Positions 8,191-16,503 of a DNA stretch of 63,863 nt are shown here, one piece after another. The notes beneath the pieces were generated by a model that saw only the letters and a list, made by a program, of their open reading frames with translations, searched no databases and was not told where the DNA came from. Position numbers and translations under genes: made by a program. Source of the stretch: Izemoplasma sp964435595 (GTDB lineage: Bacteria > Bacillota_I > Bacilli_A > Izemoplasmatales > Izemoplasmataceae); contig CAYSZV010000009.1 in NCBI GenBank assembly GCA_964435595.1, forward strand, positions 1 through 63,863, given 5' to 3'. The first letter of the stretch is position 1, and every line of letters begins with the position of its first letter.

Positions 8191-9385
8191 AAGAAAGACA
8201 ATTGATACCATCTATCAAACATTTACGTTTTTAGCTTCATTTTTTGCTATATTGGCATTGGGTCTCATCTTTATGTTTGTCTTAAACAAAGGGATTGGTT
8301 TATTGAACTGGGATTTGGTTGTATCTGATTACCATGCAAAATATTATAATGGCGGAATGCCTGAAAGTCTTGTCTTTAGTGATACTGAACGATTAGAAAG
8401 TTTTTCCGATGAAGTGTATTACTCTGAAAAGTGGGGACTTGCTCTTATTGATGGGAAAGACAAAGAAAATAATACAATTGTTGAAGTGTATTATGTTGCT
8501 GAAAACTCTCCATTAAATGAAATGATTGATAAGAATGAAAACGACTATGATAATTTCGGCATACATGTCGGAGATTTGGTAACAATGATTAAGTTCAATG
8601 ATGGAATGACAAGTGCTATATCATCGTGGGGTGCTCAAAATATGATTACTCAACTAGACTCAGTCGATGAGTTTAGAGAGATTGTATTTACTACTGAAGG
8701 TGGGGGAATTCGAGGATCAATAATAACAACGATGTATTTAATTGGTCTCACATTGATTTTTGCATTACCCATCGGTATCTTTACAGCAATTTATTTAAAT
8801 GAATTTGCTAAAAAGAACAGAATAACAAATGTGTTAAGAAGTATGATTGAACTGTTAACTGGAGTTCCAAGTATTGTATTTGGACTTATGGGTCTAGCAG
8901 TATTTGTCCCGTTAACTGTGAAATACACATCTGCGACCAGTGGAAACATTTTGAGTGGCTCGTTAACCTTGGCGGTAATTTTATTGCCTGTTATCATTCG
9001 TTCGACTGAAGAATCGTTGAAGGTAGTTCCAGATGGATTGAGGAGTGCTTCATTAGCACTAGGTGCAAACCATACACAAACAACATTTAAGGTAGTTTTA
9101 CCGGGAGCATTACCTGGAATAATCACAGGTACGTTATTAGCTATTGGTAGAATCATTGGGGAATCTGCGGCTTTGATTTTTGCAATTGGGACTGCTGTGA
9201 AAGATGATATTTCTATTTTTGGAAAATCCACTTCATTGGCTGTTCATATTTGGTCTCTGATGTCAGATGAACCAGCGAATATTGAACTCGCAAGTACGAT
9301 AGCACTAATTATTTTAATTATTGTTTTAACATTAAACTTAACAGTAAAATTAGTAACGAGCAGATTTATGAAATCTTATCATTAA
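8180..9385 (+). CDS. pstA: Phosphate ABC transporter permease PstA with PDZ-like extracytoplasmic insert
   Basis: 401 aa, about 100 longer than usual PstA. A first helix (about 15-38) is followed by a long extracytoplasmic loop. Residues about 84-172 of it look like a PDZ fold: WGLALI, then VEVYYVAENSPL, then FGIHVGDLVTMIKFN and a terminal strand, before the normal GGGIRGSI entry to helix 2. The permease core then follows, with the EAA-type loop ALGANHTQTTFKVVLPGALPG. The PDZ assignment is by pattern only. The insert could contact the permuted PstS encoded two genes upstream. Confidence 0.9.
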   Translation: MSNKRKTIDTIYQTFTFLASFFAILALGLIFMFVLNKGIGLLNWDLVVSDYHAKYYNGGMPESLVFSDTERLESFSDEVYYSEKWGLALIDGKDKENNTIVEVYYVAENSPLNEMIDKNENDYDNFGIHVGDLVTMIKFNDGMTSAISSWGAQNMITQLDSVDEFREIVFTTEGGGIRGSIITTMYLIGLTLIFALPIGIFTAIYLNEFAKKNRITNVLRSMIELLTGVPSIVFGLMGLAVFVPLTVKYTSATSGNILSGSLTLAVILLPVIIRSTEESLKVVPDGLRSASLALGANHTQTTFKVVLPGALPGIITGTLLAIGRIIGESAALIFAIGTAVKDDISIFGKSTSLAVHIWSLMSDEPANIELASTIALIILIIVLTLNLTVKLVTSRFMKSYH

Positions 9386-9396
9386 AGGAGACTATT

Positions 9397-10155
9397 ATGA
9401 GTAAAAACGTATTTCAAGTAAATGGCTTAGATCTTTATTATGGAGATTTCCAAGCTCTTAAAGATATTAAATTATCTATAGAAAAGAACAAAGTAACAGC
9501 TTTGATTGGACCGTCAGGATGTGGGAAGTCTACATTCTTACGATGTTTGAATCGAATGAATGATTTAATTGATGGATGTAGAATTACTGGGCAAGTATTA
9601 TATAATGAAGCTGACGCATACGCAAAAGAACAAGATGTTATAGATTTAAGAACAAATGTCGGGATGGTATTCCAAAAGCCAAACCCATTTCCTATGAGTA
9701 TTTATGACAATGTTGCATATGGTCCTAGATGTCAAGGAGTAAAAGATAAAGAAAGACTCAAAGAAATTGTGGAAAATGCTTTAAAACAAGCGGCTTTGTA
9801 TGATGAAGTAGCAGATCGTATGAAAGATAGTGCAATGGGACTCTCGGGTGGACAACAACAGCGCTTATGTATCGCAAGAGCGATTGCAATGGAACCTGAA
9901 GTAATTCTTATGGATGAACCAACAAGTGCGTTAGACCCGATAGCAACACTGAAAATCGAAGAGTTAATTAATGACTTAAAAGAAAAATATACAATTGTAA
10001 TTGTTACACATTCAATGCAACAAGCAGCACGTATAAGTGATAACACTGCATATTTTTTTATGGGAGAGTTGATTGAGGTTGATACAACTGATAAAATATT
10101 TACACAACCTAAACACAAACAAACAGAAGACTACATAACTGGTAGATTTGGATAG
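9397..10155 (+). CDS. pstB: Phosphate ABC transporter ATPase PstB
   Basis: 252 aa, normal length. Walker A is GPSGCGKST, the signature is LSGGQQQRLCIARA, Walker B is VILMDEPTSALDP and the switch His is in VTHSM. The LNRMNDLI segment is typical of PstB. It energises the PstCA channel from the cytoplasm. AAGGAG precedes ATG 9397, 11 bases after pstA. Confidence 0.97.
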   Translation: MSKNVFQVNGLDLYYGDFQALKDIKLSIEKNKVTALIGPSGCGKSTFLRCLNRMNDLIDGCRITGQVLYNEADAYAKEQDVIDLRTNVGMVFQKPNPFPMSIYDNVAYGPRCQGVKDKERLKEIVENALKQAALYDEVADRMKDSAMGLSGGQQQRLCIARAIAMEPEVILMDEPTSALDPIATLKIEELINDLKEKYTIVIVTHSMQQAARISDNTAYFFMGELIEVDTTDKIFTQPKHKQTEDYITGRFG

Positions 10156-10164
10156 GAGATAAAA

Positions 10165-10824
10165 ATGGTACCTAATAGAAAACATTTTGACGAAGATTTA
10201 AGAAATTTAAATTTAAAAGTAGCAAATATGGGGCAAGAAGTGATAAAATCATATGAAAAATTAATTGAAGCATGCAAAAATAAAGACAATGCTATCGCAA
10301 GTGATATAATTGAAACAGATAAGTATATCAATGAGATTGAAATTGCAATTAATGTTGACGCTTATTTGGTAATAGCAAAACAATGTCCCGTGGCAAGTGA
10401 TTTGAGAAGAATTATAACTGCATTGAAGATTTCTAACGATTTAGAGCGTATCGCGGACTATACTGTTAATATTGCGAAATATTTAATCAAGACCAAAAAC
10501 GACAATGAATTTTTCTTAAAATCAATCATTGAATTAACGAATCATGTGATTAAGATGCTAAAAGATATTATGATTGCATTTGAGAATGAGGATATTACAT
10601 TAGCGTTACAAGTAGACGAAGCGGATGATATATTGGACGAAATGTATAATAAAGACATAAAACAGATGATTAATATTGGTACAAAGAAAACAGATGAAGA
10701 AGCTGAGGAAGCGATTCGTACAGTTTTGGTATTAAAACAAATAGAGCGTGCAGGTGATCATATTACCAATATTGCAGAAAATATTGTATACTTGGTAAAT
10801 GGAAAGCGTGTTGAATTAAACTAA
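10165..10824 (+). CDS. phoU: Phosphate signalling and transport regulator PhoU
   Basis: 219 aa, two three-helix PhoU repeats. The metal-binding signatures are seen as ISNDLERIADYTVNIA and LKQIERAGDHITNIAE. PhoU links the Pst transporter to the PhoR kinase and dampens signalling when phosphate is plentiful. It lies between pstB and the kinase gene with short gaps, so it is part of the operon. Confidence 0.95.
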   Translation: MVPNRKHFDEDLRNLNLKVANMGQEVIKSYEKLIEACKNKDNAIASDIIETDKYINEIEIAINVDAYLVIAKQCPVASDLRRIITALKISNDLERIADYTVNIAKYLIKTKNDNEFFLKSIIELTNHVIKMLKDIMIAFENEDITLALQVDEADDILDEMYNKDIKQMINIGTKKTDEEAEEAIRTVLVLKQIERAGDHITNIAENIVYLVNGKRVELN

Positions 10825-10854
10825 TTAGATTTAAAGTAAAGTCGGTGAAGTGAT

Positions 10855-12084
10855 ATGAGTTTTAAAAAAGAATATATTCAAGTTGTAACATCATACTTTG
10901 TATTGCTTCTTTACATTATCTTTGGAGATAATAAAGCGATTATGGCAATATCGGTTTTTGCTGTTGGTTCTTTAACTATATATATATTAATACGAATCAG
11001 TAGTTCATTAAATATAGAACGTGAAAAGAGCGTTTCTTCTCTTCAAACAAAACTAGCAAAATCCAAAAAAGAGAATGAAGAAGCATACAAAAGATTTTTA
11101 AGTTTATCTACTACCTTAGGTAGCGGTGTGTTTATGGTTGATGAAGAAGGCTTTATTTCATTTAGCAATAAGGATGTTGAGAATTACTTTGGGATCGATA
11201 TTAGCAACAAAGACTATAAAGAACTTGTAGACATCAAACAATTATATTATTTTATTGATGAAACCTATTTATTAGAAGAATATCACCGTAAGCAAATCAA
11301 GCATGAAGAAAAAGTATATGATTTGATTTCTACCCCATTATTTGAAGGAGATATGTATGCTGGGTGTCTAGTGTTGGTACATGATATCACTCAATTAAAA
11401 GTTGCTGAAAAGTTTCAGAAGCGTTTTACTGCAGACGTTTCGCACGAGTTAAAAACACCATTATCAGCGATTAAAGGATATTCTGAAATATTGCAAAGAG
11501 ATCAAAAAATGGATCCTATACACAAGAAAGAGTTCATTGATACCATTAATGAACAAGCCAATAAAATGGAAGCCATCTTAAATGATTTAATTGTAATATC
11601 TAAATTGGACCGTATAGATTATGAGATGGATTTACAATTTCATGATATTTCAGATTTAATAAAAGAAAGCACAAACCTCCTTCAGTCGAAAATATTGGAA
11701 AAGGAGCTTGGATGCATTGTTAAAGTCGAATCCTGCAAAATGTATTTTGACAAAGTGAAACTATCCCAAGTAATCATCAATATAGTAAAAAATGCAATTA
11801 ATTATACTGACAAGGGATTTGTAAACATTTCAGGTAAAATAAAAAATAACAAGTATATTATTAAAATTGAAGATTCGGGTATAGGAATTAAAAATGAAAA
11901 CCTAGATAAGATTTTTACTAGATTTTATAGAGTTGATACAGCCAGAAGTCGAGACACTGGTGGTAGCGGTTTGGGCCTCTCTATAAGCAAGAATGTTGTT
12001 TTAAAACATGGTGGTAAAATCGATGTAAAATCAGTTGAAAATCAAGGGTCTACTTTCATAATCACCTTACCAATTAAGAAATAA
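10855..12084 (+). CDS. phoR: Sensor histidine kinase, probable PhoR
   Basis: 409 aa. Two membrane helices (about 8-25 and 29-48) with almost no external loop are followed by a coiled segment, a PAS domain (about 80-185), the HisKA dimer helices with SHELKTPLSAIKG (His197), and the HATPase domain with VKNAINYT (N box), DSGIGI and GGSGLGLSI (G boxes). Lack of a sensing ectodomain fits PhoR proteins that read the Pst-PhoU complex. Partner is most likely PhoP at 5399-6064. Confidence 0.88.
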   Translation: MSFKKEYIQVVTSYFVLLLYIIFGDNKAIMAISVFAVGSLTIYILIRISSSLNIEREKSVSSLQTKLAKSKKENEEAYKRFLSLSTTLGSGVFMVDEEGFISFSNKDVENYFGIDISNKDYKELVDIKQLYYFIDETYLLEEYHRKQIKHEEKVYDLISTPLFEGDMYAGCLVLVHDITQLKVAEKFQKRFTADVSHELKTPLSAIKGYSEILQRDQKMDPIHKKEFIDTINEQANKMEAILNDLIVISKLDRIDYEMDLQFHDISDLIKESTNLLQSKILEKELGCIVKVESCKMYFDKVKLSQVIINIVKNAINYTDKGFVNISGKIKNNKYIIKIEDSGIGIKNENLDKIFTRFYRVDTARSRDTGGSGLGLSISKNVVLKHGGKIDVKSVENQGSTFIITLPIKK

Positions 12085-12104
12085 AGGTGCGCCTTTATTT
12101 TTTT
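12079..12104 (+). terminator. Intrinsic terminator after phoR
   Basis: A 9-bp perfect stem (AAATAAAGG with CCTTTATTT) with a TGCG loop and T tail; the stem includes the phoR stop. Confidence 0.88.
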
Positions 12105-12200
12105 CTTGCTTAAAAATAGTCTATAATATATAATGATATAGCATTAATTATTTTAATATAAATACGAAGTATGCTATAATAATTTTTGCGGGTGATGCAT

Positions 12201-12575
12201 ATGAAAAAAATTAGTGTATTATTTGAAATCACGTCAATGGATAGCAAAAAAAGATTTGATACTGACGGTGAATATAAAAATAGCAGAATAAAGTTTATCG
12301 ACCCTACAGGTGATGTAAACTTTGTAATATGCAAAAATGATGTTGTTGAGTATTACAAAAAAGGCAACGTGGATATGAAATACATCTTTAATTTAGATAA
12401 TGTTACTAAAGGATATTACAGCATTCAAGGAAATCAATTTGAGTTTCAGATTGTGACTAATATTTTAAATATTGAAGAAGACATGATTTATGTAAAATAC
12501 GACTTATATCAAGGTGAAGATTTGGTAAACAAAACGGAACTTAGAATAAGCTATCAATATAAGGAGGAGTCCTAA
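12201..12575 (+). CDS. DUF1934 (YwiB-like) small beta-barrel protein
   Basis: 124 aa from ATG 12201, after GGGTGAT. The sequence is a run of short beta strands (ISVLFEITSM, IKFIDPTG, YYSIQGNQFEFQIVT, YVKYDLYQGED), as in the lipocalin-like DUF1934 family. In Bacillus relatives this family sits beside argS, rpoE and pyrG, and here it is followed at once by rpoE and pyrG, which supports the assignment. No argS is present. Biochemical role is unknown. Confidence 0.6.
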   Translation: MKKISVLFEITSMDSKKRFDTDGEYKNSRIKFIDPTGDVNFVICKNDVVEYYKKGNVDMKYIFNLDNVTKGYYSIQGNQFEFQIVTNILNIEEDMIYVKYDLYQGEDLVNKTELRISYQYKEES

Positions 12576-13156
12576 TGTTAAAAGAAGGATTATCACTAGT
12601 AGACATTGCTTCAATTGTTCTATTAGAAACGAAAGAACCTATGAATCTATATGATTTATTTGAAACGGTGATTAAAAGAAAAGAAATTCAAGTTGGAGAT
12701 ACTACAGATCTTCTAACTAGTTTTTATGCTGACTTGACTGTATCGGCTAAGTTTGTATATACTGGTGAAAATATGTGGGATTTAAAATCAAATCAAAAAA
12801 TTGAATTATGGGAAAAAGATGGAAGTTTCTTCAAAGAATACACTGAAATTGACATACCTGAAGAATATTTGGAAGAAGATAAACCAAAACCAGTTAAAGC
12901 AAAAGCGAAGCCAGTTAAGGCTACTCCTGTTGTGGAAGAAGAAACTGTAGTTGAAGTGGCACCAGTTGTGGAAGAAGAAATCGTAGCTAAAGTTGCACCG
13001 GTTGTTGAAAAACCGAAAGCATCTGAAGTTGTAGATGCCGTTAAAGAATATGAAGAAGCAACATCTGAAGAATTTGATGAAGAATTGTTTGATGACTTTG
13101 ATGAAGAAAAATACAACGAATATATGGATACTTACGAAGATCAGTACGATAAATAA
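12575..13156 (+). CDS. rpoE: DNA-directed RNA polymerase delta subunit
   Basis: 193 aa. Residues 1-90 form the HARE-HTH domain (LSLVDIASIVLLE to NMWDLKSN). A Lys/Pro/Ala-rich linker (KPKPVKAKAKPVKATP) precedes three imperfect PVVEEE-type repeats and a very acidic tail (EEFDEELFDDFDEEKYNEY). Delta binds core RNA polymerase and the acidic tail displaces nucleic acids, sharpening promoter sensitivity to the initiating NTP. Start ATG 12575 overlaps the previous stop (TAATG) behind AAGGAGGAG. Confidence 0.92.
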   Translation: MLKEGLSLVDIASIVLLETKEPMNLYDLFETVIKRKEIQVGDTTDLLTSFYADLTVSAKFVYTGENMWDLKSNQKIELWEKDGSFFKEYTEIDIPEEYLEEDKPKPVKAKAKPVKATPVVEEETVVEVAPVVEEEIVAKVAPVVEKPKASEVVDAVKEYEEATSEEFDEELFDDFDEEKYNEYMDTYEDQYDK

Positions 13157-13170
13157 TAATCAAAAAAGTA

Positions 13171-13208
13171 TTGTACATTTAAAATTGTTTTGATATAATT
13201 TTAAAGGG
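13171..13208 (+). promoter_or_regulatory. pyrG promoter with GGGC initiation sequence
   Basis: TTGTAC (13171-13176), a 17-bp spacer and TATAAT (13194-13199) form a near-consensus sigma-A promoter. Six bases further lies GGGC at 13206-13209. In Bacillus, pyrG transcripts start at GGGC, and at low CTP the polymerase stutters to add extra G residues. Confidence 0.8.
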
Positions 13209-13223
13209 CACACTAAAGAATTT

Positions 13224-13250
13224 AGTTCTCCTATTTAGGGGAACTTTTTT
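13224..13250 (+). promoter_or_regulatory. pyrG leader attenuator hairpin
   Basis: AGTTCTCC (13224-13231) pairs with GGGGAACT (13238-13245), followed by a T tract, giving a terminator before pyrG. Its pyrimidine-rich 5' arm could instead pair with a poly-G 5' end made by reiterative initiation, as described for Bacillus pyrG. Confidence 0.75.
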
Positions 13251-13273
13251 TATTATATATATGAGGTGAATTT

Positions 13274-14872
13274 ATGAAACAAACAAAATACATTTTCGTT
13301 ACTGGAGGAGTAGTTTCTAGCTTAGGAAAAGGAATTACTGCTTCTAGTTTGGGGCGATTACTTAAAAGCAGAGGGTTAAAAGTATTTATGCAAAAATTTG
13401 ATCCTTATATCAATGTGGATCCTGGTACAATGTCACCATACCAACATGGTGAAGTTTTTGTGACAGATGATGGGGCAGAAACCGATTTGGACTTAGGACA
13501 TTATGAACGTTTTATAGATGAAAACTTAAGTCAAGCAAGTAACATTACTACTGGTAGAGTATATGCCAGTGTAATTGAAAAAGAACGTAGAGGAGATTAT
13601 CTCGGTGCTACGATTCAAGTCATTCCTCATATTACAAATGAAATCAAGGATAAATTATTGCAAGCTGCTCAAGAATCTAATGCAGATGTAATTATTACAG
13701 AGATAGGTGGAACGGTTGGAGATATTGAGTCTCTTCCATTCTTAGAAGCGATCCGACAAGCACGTAGAGATTTTGGATATCGTAATACGATTTATATTCA
13801 TAACACTCTTGTTCCGTATCTTGCTGCAGCAAAAGAATTAAAAACAAAACCAACACAACACAGCGTAAAAGAACTTCGTAGTTTAGGGATTACTCCTGAT
13901 ATTATTGTGTTAAGAACAACTCATGAGATTACAAATTCTATGAGAGAAAAAATAGCATTGTTCTGTGATGTCCAAAAAGAAGCCGTGATTGAAGCAAGAG
14001 ATGCGGAAGTCTTATACGATGTTGTTTTAAAATTAAAAGAACAAAATTTAGATGATTTGGTATGTAAACATTTCAAATTAGATCCACCTGAAGCCGATTT
14101 ACATGAATGGGAAGCGTTGGTTGCAAGGGTGAAATCACTTGATAAAGAAGTAAATATCGGATTAGTTGGAAAATATGTATCATTACAAGATGCATATTTG
14201 AGTGTTTCAGAAGCACTTAGTCATGCTGGATACCATCATAGTGCCAAAGTGAATATTAAATGGATTAATGCAGGTGAATTGGTTGATGGAAATGCAAAAG
14301 ATTATTTGACTGGATTAGATGGAATTTTAGTTCCTGGAGGATTTGGACATCGAGCAATTGAAGGAAAAATTAATGCAATTCAATATGCTAGAGAGAACAA
14401 TGTTCCATATCTAGGGCTCTGTTTGGGAATGCAGACTGCATCAATTGAGTATGCAAGAAATGTTTGCAATATGAAAGGTGCTAACTCGACAGAGATGGAT
14501 CCTGAGACACCATACCCAGTAATTGATTATCTTCCGGAACAATATGAAGGGATAGATATGGGAGGAACACTTCGTTTGGGTCTATACAATTGCAATATTA
14601 AAGAGGGATCCTTGGCACATAAAGCGTATGGTACTACTTTTATTAAAGAAAGACATAGACATAGATACGAATTTAACAATATATTTAGAGAACCTTTGGA
14701 ACAATGCGGATTGGTGTTTAGTGGAATCAATCCTGAAACAGGATTGGCTGAGATTATTGAAATTCCTACCCATAAGTTCTTTATTGCAACTCAATTTCAT
14801 CCAGAGTTTCTATCAAGACCACAAAGAGCACATCCGTTATTTAGAGATTTTATCGGTGCGGCACTCAAATAA
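13274..14872 (+). CDS. pyrG: CTP synthase
   Basis: 532 aa, full length. The synthase domain begins KYIFVTGGVVSSLGKGI (P-loop-like) and contains FDPYINVDPGTMSPYQHGEV. The glutaminase domain (about 295-532) has GGFGHRA, the nucleophile Cys in GLCLGMQ, and the His-Glu pair in QFHPEF. It makes CTP from UTP with glutamine and ATP. It has its own promoter and attenuator, so CTP level should control it. Confidence 0.98.
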   Translation: MKQTKYIFVTGGVVSSLGKGITASSLGRLLKSRGLKVFMQKFDPYINVDPGTMSPYQHGEVFVTDDGAETDLDLGHYERFIDENLSQASNITTGRVYASVIEKERRGDYLGATIQVIPHITNEIKDKLLQAAQESNADVIITEIGGTVGDIESLPFLEAIRQARRDFGYRNTIYIHNTLVPYLAAAKELKTKPTQHSVKELRSLGITPDIIVLRTTHEITNSMREKIALFCDVQKEAVIEARDAEVLYDVVLKLKEQNLDDLVCKHFKLDPPEADLHEWEALVARVKSLDKEVNIGLVGKYVSLQDAYLSVSEALSHAGYHHSAKVNIKWINAGELVDGNAKDYLTGLDGILVPGGFGHRAIEGKINAIQYARENNVPYLGLCLGMQTASIEYARNVCNMKGANSTEMDPETPYPVIDYLPEQYEGIDMGGTLRLGLYNCNIKEGSLAHKAYGTTFIKERHRHRYEFNNIFREPLEQCGLVFSGINPETGLAEIIEIPTHKFFIATQFHPEFLSRPQRAHPLFRDFIGAALK

Positions 14873-14878
14873 AGAAGT

Positions 14879-14908
14879 AAGACACTGCAGTTTTTGCAGT
14901 GTCTTTTT
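14879..14908 (+). terminator. Intrinsic terminator after pyrG
   Basis: An 11-bp perfect stem (14879-14889 with 14895-14905) with a GTTTT loop and T run. Confidence 0.92.
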
Positions 14909-14973
14909 ATTTTGAATGAACACTTTTTATATATCTAAAATACAATGTGACAAAAATAATGAAAATGTCTCAT

Positions 14974-15048
14974 TTGAACTTATCTTATGATGGCTATATA
15001 TAGCGAAGAAAACGCAAATGACACAATGTCGCTTTTCGCTTTTTTTTA
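14974..15048 (+). promoter_or_regulatory. Promoter-like motif and structured leader upstream of tldD
   Basis: TTGAAC-N17-TATATA (14974-15002) is followed by an imperfect stem closed by AGCGAA and TTCGCT, with an inner GACA/TGTC helix, and then a T8 run ending near 15048. This could be an attenuator for tldD or a short untranslated RNA. A second -10-like TATAAT at 15063-15068 lies beyond it. Confidence 0.3.
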
Positions 15049-15107
15049 TGCCTTATTCGTGTTATAATTTTACTATAAAATACAAAAAACACATAAAGGA
15101 GGATTTT

Positions 15108-16502
15108 ATGTTAGATAAAGTACTAATTAAAAAAGTATTAGACGCAGCTCTTACTACTAGTGCAGATTTTGCTGAAGTATTTATTGAAGACAAATTTCAA
15201 ACAGATATTTCAATGCTTTCAAGTGAAGTTCAAAGTGTAAATAACGCAAAAGAGTTTGGTATAGGAGTGCGTGTAGCAAAAGGGTACCACAGAGTATATG
15301 GGTTTACAAATAGCCCAGAAGAAAAAGACTTGATTAAATTGGCTACAGATTTAGCACAATCATTTCCGGGAGAAAGTGCAAATATTGCATTTGAATTAGA
15401 GGATATGAAACAAAGCGATCTGCATACAATTGAAATTTTACCATCTAAAGTAACTGTAGATGAAAAAGTATCAATTATCAAAAGAGCCAACAAGGCAGCA
15501 AGAGAGTATAGCGAAGAAATCTCTCAAGTAGCAGTTCGTTATCAAGATTATGTACAAAATGTTTGGATTGCAAACTCAGAAGGTACATATGTAAATGATA
15601 TCCGTGTAAGAACAAGATTAGCTATTAATGCCGTTGCTTCAAATGAAACAGATAAACAATCAGGATTTAATGGTCCTGGTGGACATTATGGATTTGAGTA
15701 TTACAGCAAAGTTATTAACGTTGAGGAAGCTGCGAAAGAAGCATCTAGAATCGCTGTAACAATGTTGCATGCTGATGAATGTCCAAGTGGAAAAATTCCA
15801 GTAGTAATTGATAATGGATTCGGTGGGGTTATTTTCCATGAAGCTGTAGGACATAGTCTTGAAGCTACTTCTGTTGCAAAAGGTGCAAGTGTATTTAGTG
15901 GTAAAAAAGGTGAAATGATTGCCAACCCATTGATCTCTGCTGTTGATGACGGTACAATCCCTAATGCATGGGGTAGTGCTGCATATGATGATGAAGGTAA
16001 TTTGCAAAAGAAACGTCAATTAATTAAAGACGGTATCTTAACAAGTTATATGATTGATAAATTAAATGCAAAACGCATGAATGATGAATGTACAAATAGT
16101 GGACGTCGTCAATCATACAAGTTTGCTCCAACTTCAAGAATGACAAACACGTATATTGAAAATGGAACATCTACTTTTGATGAAATTATCGCTGCAACTA
16201 AATATGGTCTATACGCGAAAAAAATGGGTGGAGGATCCGTAAATCCTGCAACTGGTGATTTCAACTTTAGTGTTGGAGAAGGATACATTATTCGTGATGG
16301 TAAAATTGCAGAGCCAGTTCGAGGAGCTACGTTAGTAGGTACCGGTAGTCAAGCATTATTAGGTGTAGATATGGTAGCAAACAACTTATTAACTGCACAA
16401 GGTATGTGTGGTAGTGCTTCAGGAAGCATCCCAACAGATGTAGGACAACCAACAATTCGTATCAAAGAAATGACTGTTGGTGGAAGAAAGGGGGCTAACT
16501 AA
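15108..16502 (+). CDS. tldD: Metalloprotease TldD
   Basis: 464 aa from ATG 15108, directly after AAAGGAGG. A longer frame to 15018 is rejected because it runs through the T-rich hairpin. The zinc motif HEAVGH followed by SLEA is intact, and the C-terminal region has the family motif SGSIPTDVGQPTIRIKEM. TldD and TldE form a cytoplasmic heterodimer that degrades unfolded peptides or matures modified peptides. tldE follows after one base. No precursor peptide gene was recognised nearby. Confidence 0.93.
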   Translation: MLDKVLIKKVLDAALTTSADFAEVFIEDKFQTDISMLSSEVQSVNNAKEFGIGVRVAKGYHRVYGFTNSPEEKDLIKLATDLAQSFPGESANIAFELEDMKQSDLHTIEILPSKVTVDEKVSIIKRANKAAREYSEEISQVAVRYQDYVQNVWIANSEGTYVNDIRVRTRLAINAVASNETDKQSGFNGPGGHYGFEYYSKVINVEEAAKEASRIAVTMLHADECPSGKIPVVIDNGFGGVIFHEAVGHSLEATSVAKGASVFSGKKGEMIANPLISAVDDGTIPNAWGSAAYDDEGNLQKKRQLIKDGILTSYMIDKLNAKRMNDECTNSGRRQSYKFAPTSRMTNTYIENGTSTFDEIIAATKYGLYAKKMGGGSVNPATGDFNFSVGEGYIIRDGKIAEPVRGATLVGTGSQALLGVDMVANNLLTAQGMCGSASGSIPTDVGQPTIRIKEMTVGGRKGAN

Positions 16503-16503
16503 T

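Noticed and set aside
12793..13116. A Ser/Thr-rich minus-strand frame opposite rpoE
   Set aside because: It is the antisense reading of the repetitive Glu/Val-rich linker of the delta subunit.
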